A stretch of DNA of 64,000 nt from Campylobacter pinnipediorum subsp. pinnipediorum (GTDB lineage: Bacteria > Campylobacterota > Campylobacteria > Campylobacterales > Campylobacteraceae): contig NZ_CP012546.1 in the NCBI RefSeq assembly GCF_002021925.1, forward strand, positions 1,302,001 through 1,366,000. The letters run 5' to 3'. Within the stretch, counting starts at the first letter, position 1, and each line of letters begins with the position of its first letter. The notes beneath the pieces were generated by a model. It was not told the origin of the DNA and did no database searches. It was given only the letters and a program-made list of their open reading frames with translations. Position numbers and translations under genes: made by a program. This document shows positions 1 through 7,515 of the stretch, in pieces.

Positions 1-592
1 CACAGATAGCAAAAAAACTAAGCTCAAATCCATCCAAATACTCTTCAATGATAACTCTTTTTCCAGCATCACCAAAACTACTACCACTAAGCATATCATC
101 AACCGCATTTTTGGCTTCTTGATGATCTTGGCATATAATAACACCTTTTCCAGCACAAAGACCATCAGCTTTTACAACTAATGGTGTTTTGAATTCATCT
201 ATAAATTTATAAGCCTCATCTTTGTTGTCTGTATTTAAATACTTTGCTGTTTTTATATTGTTTTTTGCCAAAAAGTCTTTCATATAAGCCTTGCTAGACT
301 CTAGTCTAGCAGCTTTTTTACTTGGTCCAAAAATGTTAAGATTGTATGTTTTAAAGATATCAACCACTCCATCACTAAGTGGTGCTTCTGGGCCAACTAT
401 TGTAAGATCTATTTTGTTTTCTTGTGCAAATTTAGCCAAATCTTTGTAATCTTTTATATCTAAATTTTGACCAATTCTAGAAGTAGCTCCATTTCCTGGT
501 GCAAAATATATACTTTCTATATTTTTTTCTTCTTTGAGTTTTAAGGCGATAGAGTATTCTCTACCGCCGCTTCCGATTATCAGGATTTTCAT
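1..592 (-). CDS. purD: Phosphoribosylamine-glycine ligase, N-terminal part (cut by window edge)
   Basis: The frame is open from an ATG at 592 to the left edge, so about 197 residues of a roughly 415-residue enzyme are visible. The product ligates glycine to phosphoribosylamine with ATP, the second step of de novo purine synthesis, in the cytoplasm. The start [14 protein letters not shown] is the typical GARS N-domain, and [13 protein letters not shown] further on is the ATP-grasp nucleotide loop. It lies directly downstream of the probable 6S RNA on the same strand and is presumably cotranscribed with it, with a short untranslated spacer. Identification is by family motifs; the C-terminal half is not in the window. 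Confidence 0.95.
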   Translation of the reverse strand, partial: MKILIIGSGGREYSIALKLKEEKNIESIYFAPGNGATSRIGQNLDIKDYKDLAKFAQENKIDLTIVGPEAPLSDGVVDIFKTYNLNIFGPSKKAARLESSKAYMKDFLAKNNIKTAKYLNTDNKDEAYKFIDEFKTPLVVKADGLCAGKGVIICQDHQEAKNAVDDMLSGSSFGDAGKRVIIEEYLDGFELSFFAIC

Positions 593-607
593 ATATTCTC
601 CGTATTT

Positions 608-802
608 TTAAAACCCAAATGAGCGTTGCATAAAAGAGTGGCCCAAATTAAAGCCAATCTTGCAAATAGATAAGCGCTTAAAGGTTGCAACTTCTAATGT
701 TAAATACACTCAAACAAAGCCACATCACAGAGCACCTATACATCTTCGCTAATACAAAAGTGTTGGACCCTGAAAAAATGCGTTGTCGCTTCACTCAGGC
801 TT
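608..802 (-). ncRNA. ssrS: Probable 6S RNA upstream of purD
   Basis: A 230-base gene-free stretch between hemD and purD holds a structured RNA candidate read on the minus strand. Its ends pair: CCUGAG..GUG near 799-790 can pair with CGCUCAUUUGGG near 625-614, and further in GGUCC near 770 can pair with GGGCC near 641, leaving a long rod with a large central part, as in 6S RNA. A good -10 box (TATAAT, 812-807) sits 6-7 bases before the inferred 5' end. Size, about 190 nt, and location before a purine gene fit 6S RNA, which binds RNA polymerase holoenzyme. I see no SRP-RNA GGAAG/AGCAG loop. The call rests on hand folding; ends are approximate. Confidence 0.62.
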
Positions 803-806
803 AGTA

Positions 807-812
807 ATTATA
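807..812 (-). promoter_or_regulatory. -10 box for the 6S RNA/purD transcript
   Basis: Minus-strand TATAAT within an extended TATATAATTAC context, preceded by a T-rich stretch as is usual for Campylobacter sigma-70 promoters, which often lack a clear -35. Predicted transcription start about 800-801, at the 5' base of the RNA closing stem. Confidence 0.6.
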
Positions 813-824
813 TAAAAATTTTAC

Positions 825-1460
825 TTAAAGTAATGTTTTAGCAAGCTCTATACAAGAATTTATTGTTTGTTTTTTTGATATTGTTATTTTTTTTGTAAAA
901 TTTATTCTATTTGCAGTTGTATTTCCAATACAAATAGCCTTATATGATTCATCCCAACCAAAATTCATAATAAAATTATCAACACTTGATGGAGAAGTAA
1001 AAATAATAATACTATTTTTTGTTGGTTTTTGTTTTAAATCTACAATTTTAGAAATATTCTCATAAGCAACCACATACTTTATATCTATTTTATTTTGATT
1101 TAAAAAATCAAAAATATTTGAAACAACCTTTTTTGCTCTTAGATAAAGTACTTTTTTTGATTTTAAAAAAGGTAAAATTTCTATACCAAATTCATTTCCA
1201 TGTGAATTTTTAGATGTATATATTTTTTTAAAACCAAATTTCAAAGCACGACTATAAGTTGCTTCACCTATAACAAAAACTTCTATATTTTCACTTGGCT
1301 TTATATTGTTAAATTCAAGTGATTTTATACTATTTTTTGATGTTAATATCAAACAATCAAATGAGTTTAAATCAAGTTCAAGCTTAGCAAGCCTTATCTC
1401 ATTTAAAACAAGAGTTTTAACACCGTCAAATTCTAAAGATGAACCAACTAAGTAAATCAT
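825..1460 (-). CDS. hemD: Uroporphyrinogen-III synthase
   Basis: The 211-residue product matches the HemD family in length and layout: two Rossmann-like lobes, with TSKNSIKSL in the first and the C-terminal AICIGNTTANRI signature in the second. It cyclises hydroxymethylbilane to uroporphyrinogen III in heme and siroheme synthesis. HemD is poorly conserved, so the call rests on short motifs plus length. I start at the ATG at 1460 because AGAGG lies 5 bases upstream; the TTG at 1463 has no better site. It is followed by the 6S RNA/purD unit. Heme genes hemE and hemL lie elsewhere in the window, so the pathway is scattered. Confidence 0.75.
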   Translation of the reverse strand: MIYLVGSSLEFDGVKTLVLNEIRLAKLELDLNSFDCLILTSKNSIKSLEFNNIKPSENIEVFVIGEATYSRALKFGFKKIYTSKNSHGNEFGIEILPFLKSKKVLYLRAKKVVSNIFDFLNQNKIDIKYVVAYENISKIVDLKQKPTKNSIIIFTSPSSVDNFIMNFGWDESYKAICIGNTTANRINFTKKITISKKQTINSCIELAKTLL

Positions 1461-1481
1461 CAAAACCTCTAAAACAAAAAA

Positions 1482-1934
1482 TTATATTGTTAATTTTTCT
1501 ATATCCACACTATTGTCATTATTGAAATTTATAATTTTAACTTTTTCATTTTCATTAAGCTCATTAGAGTTTATGTTATTTATCTTAAACAACATCCCTC
1601 TAGCGTAAAGCATTTGATTTTTTATATGTCCATATTGTGTGTTTAGTTTTAAATCTTTTGCCAAATCAACAAGGTCATTATTTTTTTTATTTTTAGTTAA
1701 TTTTTTAGACACAATCATTGTCAAAATAGCAACAACAGCAAGAATAATTATTTGTAATATAAATGAAATATCATAAAAAAACATCACACCAGAAACAACT
1801 AAAGCCGCAAAACCTACAAAAGATATACTTTCAAGTATAAAAGCTTGAAAAAATATCAAAAAACAACCGATAATCAAATATCCATACGGTGTTTTTGTAA
1901 GTATATCAAAACCTTGTATTAATAAATCTTGCAT
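1482..1934 (-). CDS. NfeD-like membrane protein
   Basis: A 150-residue protein with three closely spaced hydrophobic segments (about residues 17-75), a basic linker KKLTKNKK, then a soluble C-terminal part of about 60 residues fitting the OB-fold domain of NfeD proteins. It begins 2 bases after the stop of the SPFH protein gene. NfeD-like and SPFH/stomatin proteins are commonly paired in operons and thought to work together in membrane organisation. No serine protease domain is present, so this is the short NfeD type. Exact role unknown. Confidence 0.8.
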   Translation of the reverse strand: MQDLLIQGFDILTKTPYGYLIIGCFLIFFQAFILESISFVGFAALVVSGVMFFYDISFILQIIILAVVAILTMIVSKKLTKNKKNNDLVDLAKDLKLNTQYGHIKNQMLYARGMLFKINNINSNELNENEKVKIINFNNDNSVDIEKLTI

Positions 1935-1936
1935 TT

Positions 1937-2848
1937 TTAATCTTTTTGGTTTTTAATAAAATCTTTAAACAAACTAAGCGAACCTATAAGTTCTGTAACC
2001 TCATAAGGCACAATAACCTTGTCTTTAGATGGGCTGCTTGCTAGTTTGTTAAAAGCTTGTATTCTATCTTTTGCAAGTAAAAACTCAGCTGCCATATGAT
2101 TTTTAGATAAGCTTTCATTAAGCATATCCATACTCTCTTTTTGTGCATTTGCGATAGTTATCTGTTCGTATTTTTTAGCATCCGCCATTCTTTCTATAGC
2201 CTCAGCCTCTAAAACCTGCTGTTGCTTAAAAGCCTCAGCTTTTCTTATAAGAGCCTCTTTTTCAGCCTGAGCATTTAGCTCTATGGCTCGTTTTTCTCTC
2301 TCGGCTTTCATCTGTAAATTCATTGACTCTTCTATTTCGTGAGGAACAGATATCTCAGATATCTCTATGCGAGTTATTTTAACTCCCCAGTTTGCAGCAG
2401 GATCTCCTAATGCTATTTGCAAAGATGCATTAAGCTTATCTCTTGAGCTTAACGTATCATCCAAATTTAAAGAACCTATCTCCCCCCTAAGTGTGGTCAT
2501 AGCAAGATTTGAAATAGCTTTAACATAATTTCCTACATTATAAACAGCGAGTTTTGGATCAAAAACAGCAAGATAGACTATACCATCAACAGAAATATTA
2601 ACATTATCTTTTGTGATAACTTGTTGTTTAGGGATATTTAAGATCTCTTCTTTTATAGAAAGCTCCACCCTTACTTTATCAAGTATAGGAATAATAAAAT
2701 TCAAACCACTTTCAAGAGTTCTATTATATTTTCCTAATCTTTCTACTATATAAACATTAGATTGCGGAACAATCTTAAACATTTTGCTAAACAATATAAC
2801 TATTAAAGCTATTATAATAACAGAAAATACAATAGGATCTATATTCAT
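1937..2848 (-). CDS. qmcA: SPFH/Band 7 (stomatin-like) membrane protein, QmcA type
   Basis: 303 residues: one N-terminal membrane segment (about 6-24), an SPFH domain starting at VPQSNVYIVERLGKYNRTL and running to about residue 190, then a charged, Ala/Glu-rich coiled coil (about 190-250, EKRAIELNAQAEKEALIRKA). This is the stomatin/QmcA layout. Such proteins oligomerise on the inner membrane and influence membrane domains and proteases such as FtsH. First gene of a two-gene unit with the NfeD-like protein downstream; AAAGG precedes the ATG. Family call is firm, function general. Confidence 0.9.
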   Translation of the reverse strand: MNIDPIVFSVIIIALIVILFSKMFKIVPQSNVYIVERLGKYNRTLESGLNFIIPILDKVRVELSIKEEILNIPKQQVITKDNVNISVDGIVYLAVFDPKLAVYNVGNYVKAISNLAMTTLRGEIGSLNLDDTLSSRDKLNASLQIALGDPAANWGVKITRIEISEISVPHEIEESMNLQMKAEREKRAIELNAQAEKEALIRKAEAFKQQQVLEAEAIERMADAKKYEQITIANAQKESMDMLNESLSKNHMAAEFLLAKDRIQAFNKLASSPSKDKVIVPYEVTELIGSLSLFKDFIKNQKD

Positions 2849-2936
2849 TTTTTAGCCTTTATTATAAAATCAATTAACACATAATCTTACAATAAAAACT
2901 CTTTAATAAAAATTTAAATTAGTTTAGTAGAATTTT

Positions 2937-2971
2937 AAGCCGAAAAAGATAGTTCTCTCTTTCGGCTTTTT
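2937..2971. terminator. Stem-loop between haoA and the SPFH gene
   Basis: AAGCCGAAAAAGA and TCTCTTTCGGCTT form a 13-bp stem with one mismatch and a 6-base loop. It lies just after haoA (minus strand). The plain T-run is on the plus-strand side, so minus-strand termination would rely on the stem with only a short A/U tail. Probably the end of the hao transcript. Confidence 0.6.
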
Positions 2972-2985
2972 AAAAAGATTAAAAA

Positions 2986-4347
2986 TTAGTGAATTTTACC
3001 AGTTTCTATTCTTTCTTTATATATTTTTCTAAGTTTTCTTATGTCATTTTTGACTTCAAAAACCCCATGCCAGTGAGCATAATCAGGTCCATTCATCAAA
3101 GCACCTTGTCTCATACGACGACCTTCATGGTGCCATAAGTGATAATAAATTTCTTGGAACTCATCTGACCACTCATCTTCTAATAATAATTTTTTAGATT
3201 TCAAATCATCTAACATTTTCTTAGCTTCATCAAAATAAACATTATACAACTCAACATGCTTATCAGCCATAGTAAAGAAATTATCTGTGCTTGTAGTAGA
3301 GTGACAAGACTTACAAACAAGTTTCATCTCTGCTCTAGCAGCTTCAGGACCTTCTGGGTGTCCAGCAAGAGCAGTTCCTATATTAAGTTTTCCTGTTTTT
3401 CTAAACTCTTCAACGGCTTTATCATTTCCAGCTGTTCTAAGATTTGATCTTGGAGCCCAAAGGTTATATTTTAGTCTTTTTGAAATATTGTGAGTTGTAA
3501 CAGTTTCGCCAACACCACTCATATGGCAAGCCGAACAAGTAGGAGCTCTAAAATCAGGTACTTCCCAAGTATCAGGTGCGCTATCATAATTCCAAGTATG
3601 TCCTTCAGAGTTAAATATATGACCATGTTTTGAGTTATTAAATATCTCTATATCTGGATGATCAGGCCCTAGGTGACAAGATGCGCAAGCAGCTGGTTTT
3701 CTAGCTTCAGCAACACTAAATTTATGCATAGTATGACAAGATTTACATCCGCCTACCCCACCATCAGGATAAACAGTACCTATACCATATGTAGGCCATG
3801 TTTCTGGTGTTGGTTTTTTATTTGCATCAAGTTTTATTATACTTCCGTGACACATAGCACAACCAGTAGTGTCTGGAGACATCTTTAAGTCAGGATGATC
3901 GGCACCTTCATAATGATACATTAATTTAACCATTCCAGGTTTTGCATACATTTGCATAGCACCTCTAGCATGTCCGCTCTCTTCAAACTGTTTTACCTCT
4001 TCAGCATGACATTTTGCACAGGTTTTTGGACTTACTAACATAGAGATATGATTATCAGAACCTTTAGGATGAACTTTTGCAGATGCCATAGGGCTATCGG
4101 CATTTACAGAGTGACAATCAACACAGGTAACACCAGCATGAGAGTGACGACTTTGTTTCCAGTCAGCTACAACTCCAGGTGTTTTTTCTGCGTGACACTC
4201 AACACATTTTTTTGACATTTCTGTCATTTTATGACTTATTTTTATGTTCTTTACAAGATTTAATTTTACAGAGGTTTCATTTGAATCAGAACTTGCAAGA
4301 GAGAACGATAAAATACAGGCTAATAATATAGCAACTTTTTTAAGCAT
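2986..4347 (-). CDS. haoA: Octaheme HAO-family cytochrome c (epsilonproteobacterial type), probable nitrite/hydroxylamine reductase
   Basis: 453 residues with a signal peptide (1-19) and eight CxxCH heme sites, starting at residues 48, 75, 110, 163, 201, 221, 271 and 345. Eight hemes, the spacing and the C-terminal helical part with YYHLWHHEGRR and GPDYAHWHG place it in the hydroxylamine oxidoreductase family, not pentaheme NrfA. In Campylobacter and Nautiliales such proteins, paired with a NapC-type quinol dehydrogenase, are thought to work in the reducing direction, turning nitrite or hydroxylamine into ammonium in the periplasm. haoC ends 3 bases before its ATG and the AAGGAG site lies in the last haoC codons, so the two are translationally coupled. 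Direction of catalysis is inferred from the family. Confidence 0.9.
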   Translation of the reverse strand: MLKKVAILLACILSFSLASSDSNETSVKLNLVKNIKISHKMTEMSKKCVECHAEKTPGVVADWKQSRHSHAGVTCVDCHSVNADSPMASAKVHPKGSDNHISMLVSPKTCAKCHAEEVKQFEESGHARGAMQMYAKPGMVKLMYHYEGADHPDLKMSPDTTGCAMCHGSIIKLDANKKPTPETWPTYGIGTVYPDGGVGGCKSCHTMHKFSVAEARKPAACASCHLGPDHPDIEIFNNSKHGHIFNSEGHTWNYDSAPDTWEVPDFRAPTCSACHMSGVGETVTTHNISKRLKYNLWAPRSNLRTAGNDKAVEEFRKTGKLNIGTALAGHPEGPEAARAEMKLVCKSCHSTTSTDNFFTMADKHVELYNVYFDEAKKMLDDLKSKKLLLEDEWSDEFQEIYYHLWHHEGRRMRQGALMNGPDYAHWHGVFEVKNDIRKLRKIYKERIETGKIH

Positions 4348-4350
4348 AAA

Positions 4351-4923
4351 CTACTCCTTTCTACTTTGTTTTTCTAATTTTATTTTTTCAAATTTATCTA
4401 TTTGTAATCCTAGATTTTTATGTCCTACATTTTTATGGCATTCAACACATGTTTTATTATTCTTGTTTCCGAGAACAAAATAATCCCTATGCGGCAAAAA
4501 TGCTTTTCCAGACTGAATAACGTTTTTTAAATTCGAGTGACAGGTCATACATCCACTATCATAAACAAAATGTGAAGCATGTTCTCTTTTTTTACGCCAA
4601 TCTATTTTGTCTGTATTGGTAAAAAAAGTTTTATAACCGTCATTGATAGAAACTTTAATTTTTGTTAACACATAAGTATATGCACTCGTATGATCAAGGT
4701 GACAGGCTGAACATTCTGCTTTTATACCTAGCTTATTTCTTCCGCCATGAGTGTCTTCATTATATGCAGCATTCATAGCATCCATAGTATGGCACATGGT
4801 ACAGGTATATCCGCTTCCGGTAGCATGCAATACATCAGCTATACCCATAGAAGAAATTAGACCTATAAAAATACCTATTATAATGGAAGATAAAACAAAA
4901 ACTTTTTTTTTGTTTTTTGTCAA
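4351..4923 (-). CDS. haoC: Tetraheme NapC/NirT-family quinol dehydrogenase partner of HaoA
   Basis: 190 residues with one N-terminal membrane anchor (about 9-29) and four CxxCH sites at 41, 71, 125 and 159. The first is CTMCHTM, the CxxCHxM form known from NrfH. It should take electrons from menaquinol and pass them to HaoA. I place the start at TTG 4923: AAGGAGG lies 6 bases upstream, and the in-frame upstream extension to 4986 would overrun the promoter. First gene of a two-gene operon with haoA, read from a promoter with an FNR-type box at 5006-5019. Confidence 0.88.
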   Translation of the reverse strand: MTKNKKKVFVLSSIIIGIFIGLISSMGIADVLHATGSGYTCTMCHTMDAMNAAYNEDTHGGRNKLGIKAECSACHLDHTSAYTYVLTKIKVSINDGYKTFFTNTDKIDWRKKREHASHFVYDSGCMTCHSNLKNVIQSGKAFLPHRDYFVLGNKNNKTCVECHKNVGHKNLGLQIDKFEKIKLEKQSRKE

Positions 4924-4977
4924 TTTATACCTCCTTGGAAAAATATTTATTAACACTAAATTAATAAAAAGAAAAGG

Positions 4978-4983
4978 ATTATA
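4978..4983 (-). promoter_or_regulatory. -10 box of the haoCA promoter
   Basis: Minus-strand TATAAT at 4983-4978, giving a predicted start near 4971 and a leader of about 48 bases before the TTG of haoC. No clear -35 hexamer is present; the FNR-type box takes its place. Confidence 0.7.
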
Positions 4984-5005
4984 CAATAAGTTTTGTTAAA
5001 AAAAG

Positions 5006-5019
5006 TTGATTTAAATCAA
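5006..5019. promoter_or_regulatory. Perfect FNR-type operator (TTGAT-N4-ATCAA) upstream of haoCA
   Basis: TTGATTTAAATCAA is a full palindrome matching the FNR consensus. Its centre is at 5012.5, exactly 41.5 bases before the start predicted from the TATAAT at 4983-4978, the standard class II activator position. It lies between haoC and the Crp/Fnr gene; I noticed no second copy in the window's other intergenic regions. Confidence 0.8.
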
Positions 5020-5044
5020 ATTTTATAAATTTTATATAAATACT

Positions 5045-5683
5045 TTAGCAATCATAAATGTCAATTAAAGCTTCATCGTCCTTAAAAATCAAATTATTAC
5101 TATTATCAAATTTAATTAAATTAGAAGTTTTAAATTTATTTAAAATTCTAGAAAAAGTTTCAGGAGTTATATTTAATATAGAAGATATCTTTATATATTT
5201 TAATTCATTAAATAAATCTTCATGCTCAACTATAAACCTAGCAACTCTTGCTTCTGAGTTTAAAACTAATTCTTGATGTAGTATATCGCTTGTTATTTTT
5301 AATTTTTCGGATAAAGATTTAATGATTTCAATTGAAATTTTAGGATTTATTAAAAATTCATCACGAAATTTAGAATAATCAATCTTCAAAACTTCTCCGG
5401 AAACTGAAAAAACTGCATTTGCTGGATATTTAATATTTTCAAAATTTGCAAGTTCTGCAACAAAATTCATTGGAGACAATTGATGTAAAAAAATTTCTTT
5501 GCCCTTTGGGCTATTTTTATAAAGCTTAACAGAGCCGGAAAGTAAGTAAATTAACCATCTAGGATCATCTCCTTCCATAAATAAAAACTCACCTTTTTTG
5601 TATTTTTTAATAATCGCTATGTCTTTTAATCTAGACAACTCATCATCTTTTAAATTACTAAAAATAGGTATTTTTCTTAACAT
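5045..5683 (-). CDS. Crp/Fnr-family transcriptional regulator, probable hao activator
   Basis: 212 residues: a cyclic-nucleotide-binding-like beta barrel (about 5-110), a dimer helix (about 112-140) and a winged helix (about 143-205). The recognition helix reads PETFSR at 174-179, giving ExxSR at 175-179, the residues by which FNR reads TTGAT half-sites; CRP has RExxxR. The only cysteine is residue 212, so it cannot hold an FNR-type iron-sulfur cluster and must sense something else, possibly by heme or another ligand. It lies directly upstream of haoCA on the same strand with a perfect TTGAT-N4-ATCAA site between. GGAA precedes the ATG by 8 bases. Only 25 bases separate it from mscL. Confidence 0.88.
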   Translation of the reverse strand: MLRKIPIFSNLKDDELSRLKDIAIIKKYKKGEFLFMEGDDPRWLIYLLSGSVKLYKNSPKGKEIFLHQLSPMNFVAELANFENIKYPANAVFSVSGEVLKIDYSKFRDEFLINPKISIEIIKSLSEKLKITSDILHQELVLNSEARVARFIVEHEDLFNELKYIKISSILNITPETFSRILNKFKTSNLIKFDNSNNLIFKDDEALIDIYDC

Positions 5684-5708
5684 TATTTTAATTCCATTTT
5701 TAAAATTA

Positions 5709-6107
5709 TTATTTTTTTAAAAGATCTCTTATTTCTGTAAGCAAAACTATATCGGGTGGTATTTGAGCTGGTTTTTCTAGAGCTGGTTTTTCTTTTTTCT
5801 TAAATGAATTTATAGATTTTACAACACAAAAAATACATAAAGCAATTATTAAAAAATCAACCGTAGTTTGTATAAAATTTCCATAATTTATAGTTACTGC
5901 TGGAGCATCTCCGATAGATTCTTTTATAATAAATTTTAAATCATAAAAATTAACCCCGCCTGTCAAAAAACCAACTACTGGCATTATGATATCAGATACT
6001 AATGATGAGACTATCTTTCCAAAAGCAGCACCAATAATAACACCAATAGCCATATCAACAACATTACCTTTAACGGCAAAATCTTTAAATTCTTTTAAAA
6101 AACTCAA
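5709..6107 (-). CDS. mscL: Large-conductance mechanosensitive channel
   Basis: 132 residues with the MscL N-terminal helix and pore segment (FLKEFKDFAVKGNVVDMAIGV), a periplasmic loop around GVNFYDLKF, a second membrane helix (about 78-98) and a C-terminal cytoplasmic helix ending LLTEIRDLLKK. Pentameric inner-membrane channel that opens at high membrane tension on osmotic downshock. It precedes the Crp/Fnr gene on the same strand with a 25-base gap, so the regulator may be read partly from the mscL promoter. Confidence 0.95.
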   Translation of the reverse strand: MSFLKEFKDFAVKGNVVDMAIGVIIGAAFGKIVSSLVSDIIMPVVGFLTGGVNFYDLKFIIKESIGDAPAVTINYGNFIQTTVDFLIIALCIFCVVKSINSFKKKEKPALEKPAQIPPDIVLLTEIRDLLKK

Positions 6108-6181
6108 AATTATCCTTTTTTTATCTTATTTTAAAATATTTAGTATTCTACAATCACAAAACTTTACAAAATATTAAGCGT

Positions 6182-6208
6182 TATAATTTAATATTGTTAT
6201 GTTATAAT
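6182..6208 (+). promoter_or_regulatory. Tandem -10 boxes upstream of the GluRS-like gene
   Basis: Two TATAAT hexamers, at 6182-6187 and 6203-6208, with periodic T/A-rich upstream sequence. The second gives a start near 6215 and a leader of about 25 bases, with AAGGG (6231-6235) before the ATG. The region 6108-6240 is the divergent space between mscL and this gene. Confidence 0.6.
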
Positions 6209-6240
6209 GGTTTATTACAAAATAATTTTTAAGGGATAAG

Positions 6241-7515
6241 ATGTATTGTTTTGCAAAATCTTCAATAGAAGATATGCATATAGAAGATTTACGATTAGCG
6301 ATATTTAATTATATATATTCAAAAAAATACAAAAAAGAATTTCTAATAAAGTTAGAAAATTCAAACAACCAACAAAACCTAAAAAACAAAGAAAAAGATA
6401 TAATAGAATTTTTAGCTAAATTTGGAATAATTATAAAACAAATTTTTACACAAAATCACAATTTAAAATTTCATAGACAACTAGCATCAAAACTACTAAT
6501 AGATAAAAAAGCCTTTGTTTGTTTTTGCTCAGAAGAAGATATAAAACACAAAAAAGAACAAGCAAAGCAAAAAAATAAAATTTATAGCTATGACGGCACT
6601 TGCGAAAAAATGAGTAATGTTGAAGTTTTGGGGTGCGAAAAGCCCTTTGTTGTAAGACTAAAAAGACCAGAAAAGACAAAATCTTTTACAGATAGCATAC
6701 AAGGTAAAATTAATTTTAGCCCAGATGAAATTGATGATTTTGTAATAATAAAAAAAGACAAAACTCCTAGTTTTGATTTTGCTTGCGCTATAGATGATAT
6801 GTTTCAAGACACAAGCTTTATAATAGACCAAGAAAACAACAAATTAAACACATCAAGACAAAACCTAATAAGACAATACCTAGGATATAAAAAACAAATG
6901 AACTATACTCATTTACCAAAAATACTAAACAAAGATGATATCCAAAGTGTAAAATCAATGCTAGATGATGGTTTTATGCCAGAAGCCCTGTTAAACTATC
7001 TAATCTTATTAGGAAACAAAACTCCAAAAGAAATTTTTACACTCCAAGAAGCGATTCATTGGTTTGATATAACAAAACTTTCCAACAAGCACATAAATTT
7101 TGATATAGATAAACTTAAAAAAATAAATCAAGAACATATAAAACTAGCAAGCGATTTGAGACTAAATGAACTTTTAGGGCTTGATAAATCTTATAATAAT
7201 TTAATTCGTTTTTATGCAAACAAAATATCACTTTTAACAAAAATAAAAGAAAAAATAGAAAAAATTTATTCAAAAAAGATAGCTCCAACGGAGTTTAATA
7301 AGGAGTTTAAAATATTAAGAGAAGCTATAAAAAACCTAAATATAGAGCTTGAAACATTTGATGAGTTTAAAAACAAACTTATGCAAATCACAAAACTAAC
7401 AGGCGAAAGTTTTATAACCCCACTTACAGTTTTACTCACATCAGAAACACAAAATTCTGAATTAAATGAGTTATACCCATTAATAAAAAAAGATTTAAAG
7501 AAGATTACACAATGA
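6241..7515 (+). CDS. gltX: Glutamyl-tRNA synthetase homologue lacking catalytic motifs (probable pseudoenzyme)
   Basis: The 424-residue intact frame aligns by eye end to end with bacterial GluRS, and its place before yggT and slt is the usual gltX1 locus. The class I signatures are gone. The start reads MYCFAKSSIEDMHIEDLR where GluRS has an R at position 3, SPTG and HIGxxR: residue 3 is C, SPTG is SSIE and the HIG glycine is E15. LRIEDTD is KLENSN, RGEDH is DQENN, and the KMSKR loop is missing: after LN (229-230) it runs straight into KDDIQSVK. The zinc-site cysteines (CFC at 94-96, C121) remain. It has a good promoter and ribosome site. ATP-dependent charging is very unlikely; a regulatory or tRNA-binding role, or slow decay, is possible. 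Confidence 0.85.
   Translation: MYCFAKSSIEDMHIEDLRLAIFNYIYSKKYKKEFLIKLENSNNQQNLKNKEKDIIEFLAKFGIIIKQIFTQNHNLKFHRQLASKLLIDKKAFVCFCSEEDIKHKKEQAKQKNKIYSYDGTCEKMSNVEVLGCEKPFVVRLKRPEKTKSFTDSIQGKINFSPDEIDDFVIIKKDKTPSFDFACAIDDMFQDTSFIIDQENNKLNTSRQNLIRQYLGYKKQMNYTHLPKILNKDDIQSVKSMLDDGFMPEALLNYLILLGNKTPKEIFTLQEAIHWFDITKLSNKHINFDIDKLKKINQEHIKLASDLRLNELLGLDKSYNNLIRFYANKISLLTKIKEKIEKIYSKKIAPTEFNKEFKILREAIKNLNIELETFDEFKNKLMQITKLTGESFITPLTVLLTSETQNSELNELYPLIKKDLKKITQ

Noticed and set aside
608-802. SRP RNA or tmRNA for the RNA upstream of purD
   Set aside because: No GGAAG/AGCAG SRP tip, no tRNA-like end or tag frame; 6S RNA fits the length, closing stem and promoter better.
2986-4347. Reading the multiheme gene as nrfA (pentaheme nitrite reductase)
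   Set aside because: There are eight CxxCH sites, no CxxCK site, and a HAO-type C-terminus.
4924-4986. Longer haoC starting at 4986
   Set aside because: It would place the start upstream of the predicted transcription start, and a textbook AAGGAGG stands before the TTG at 4923.
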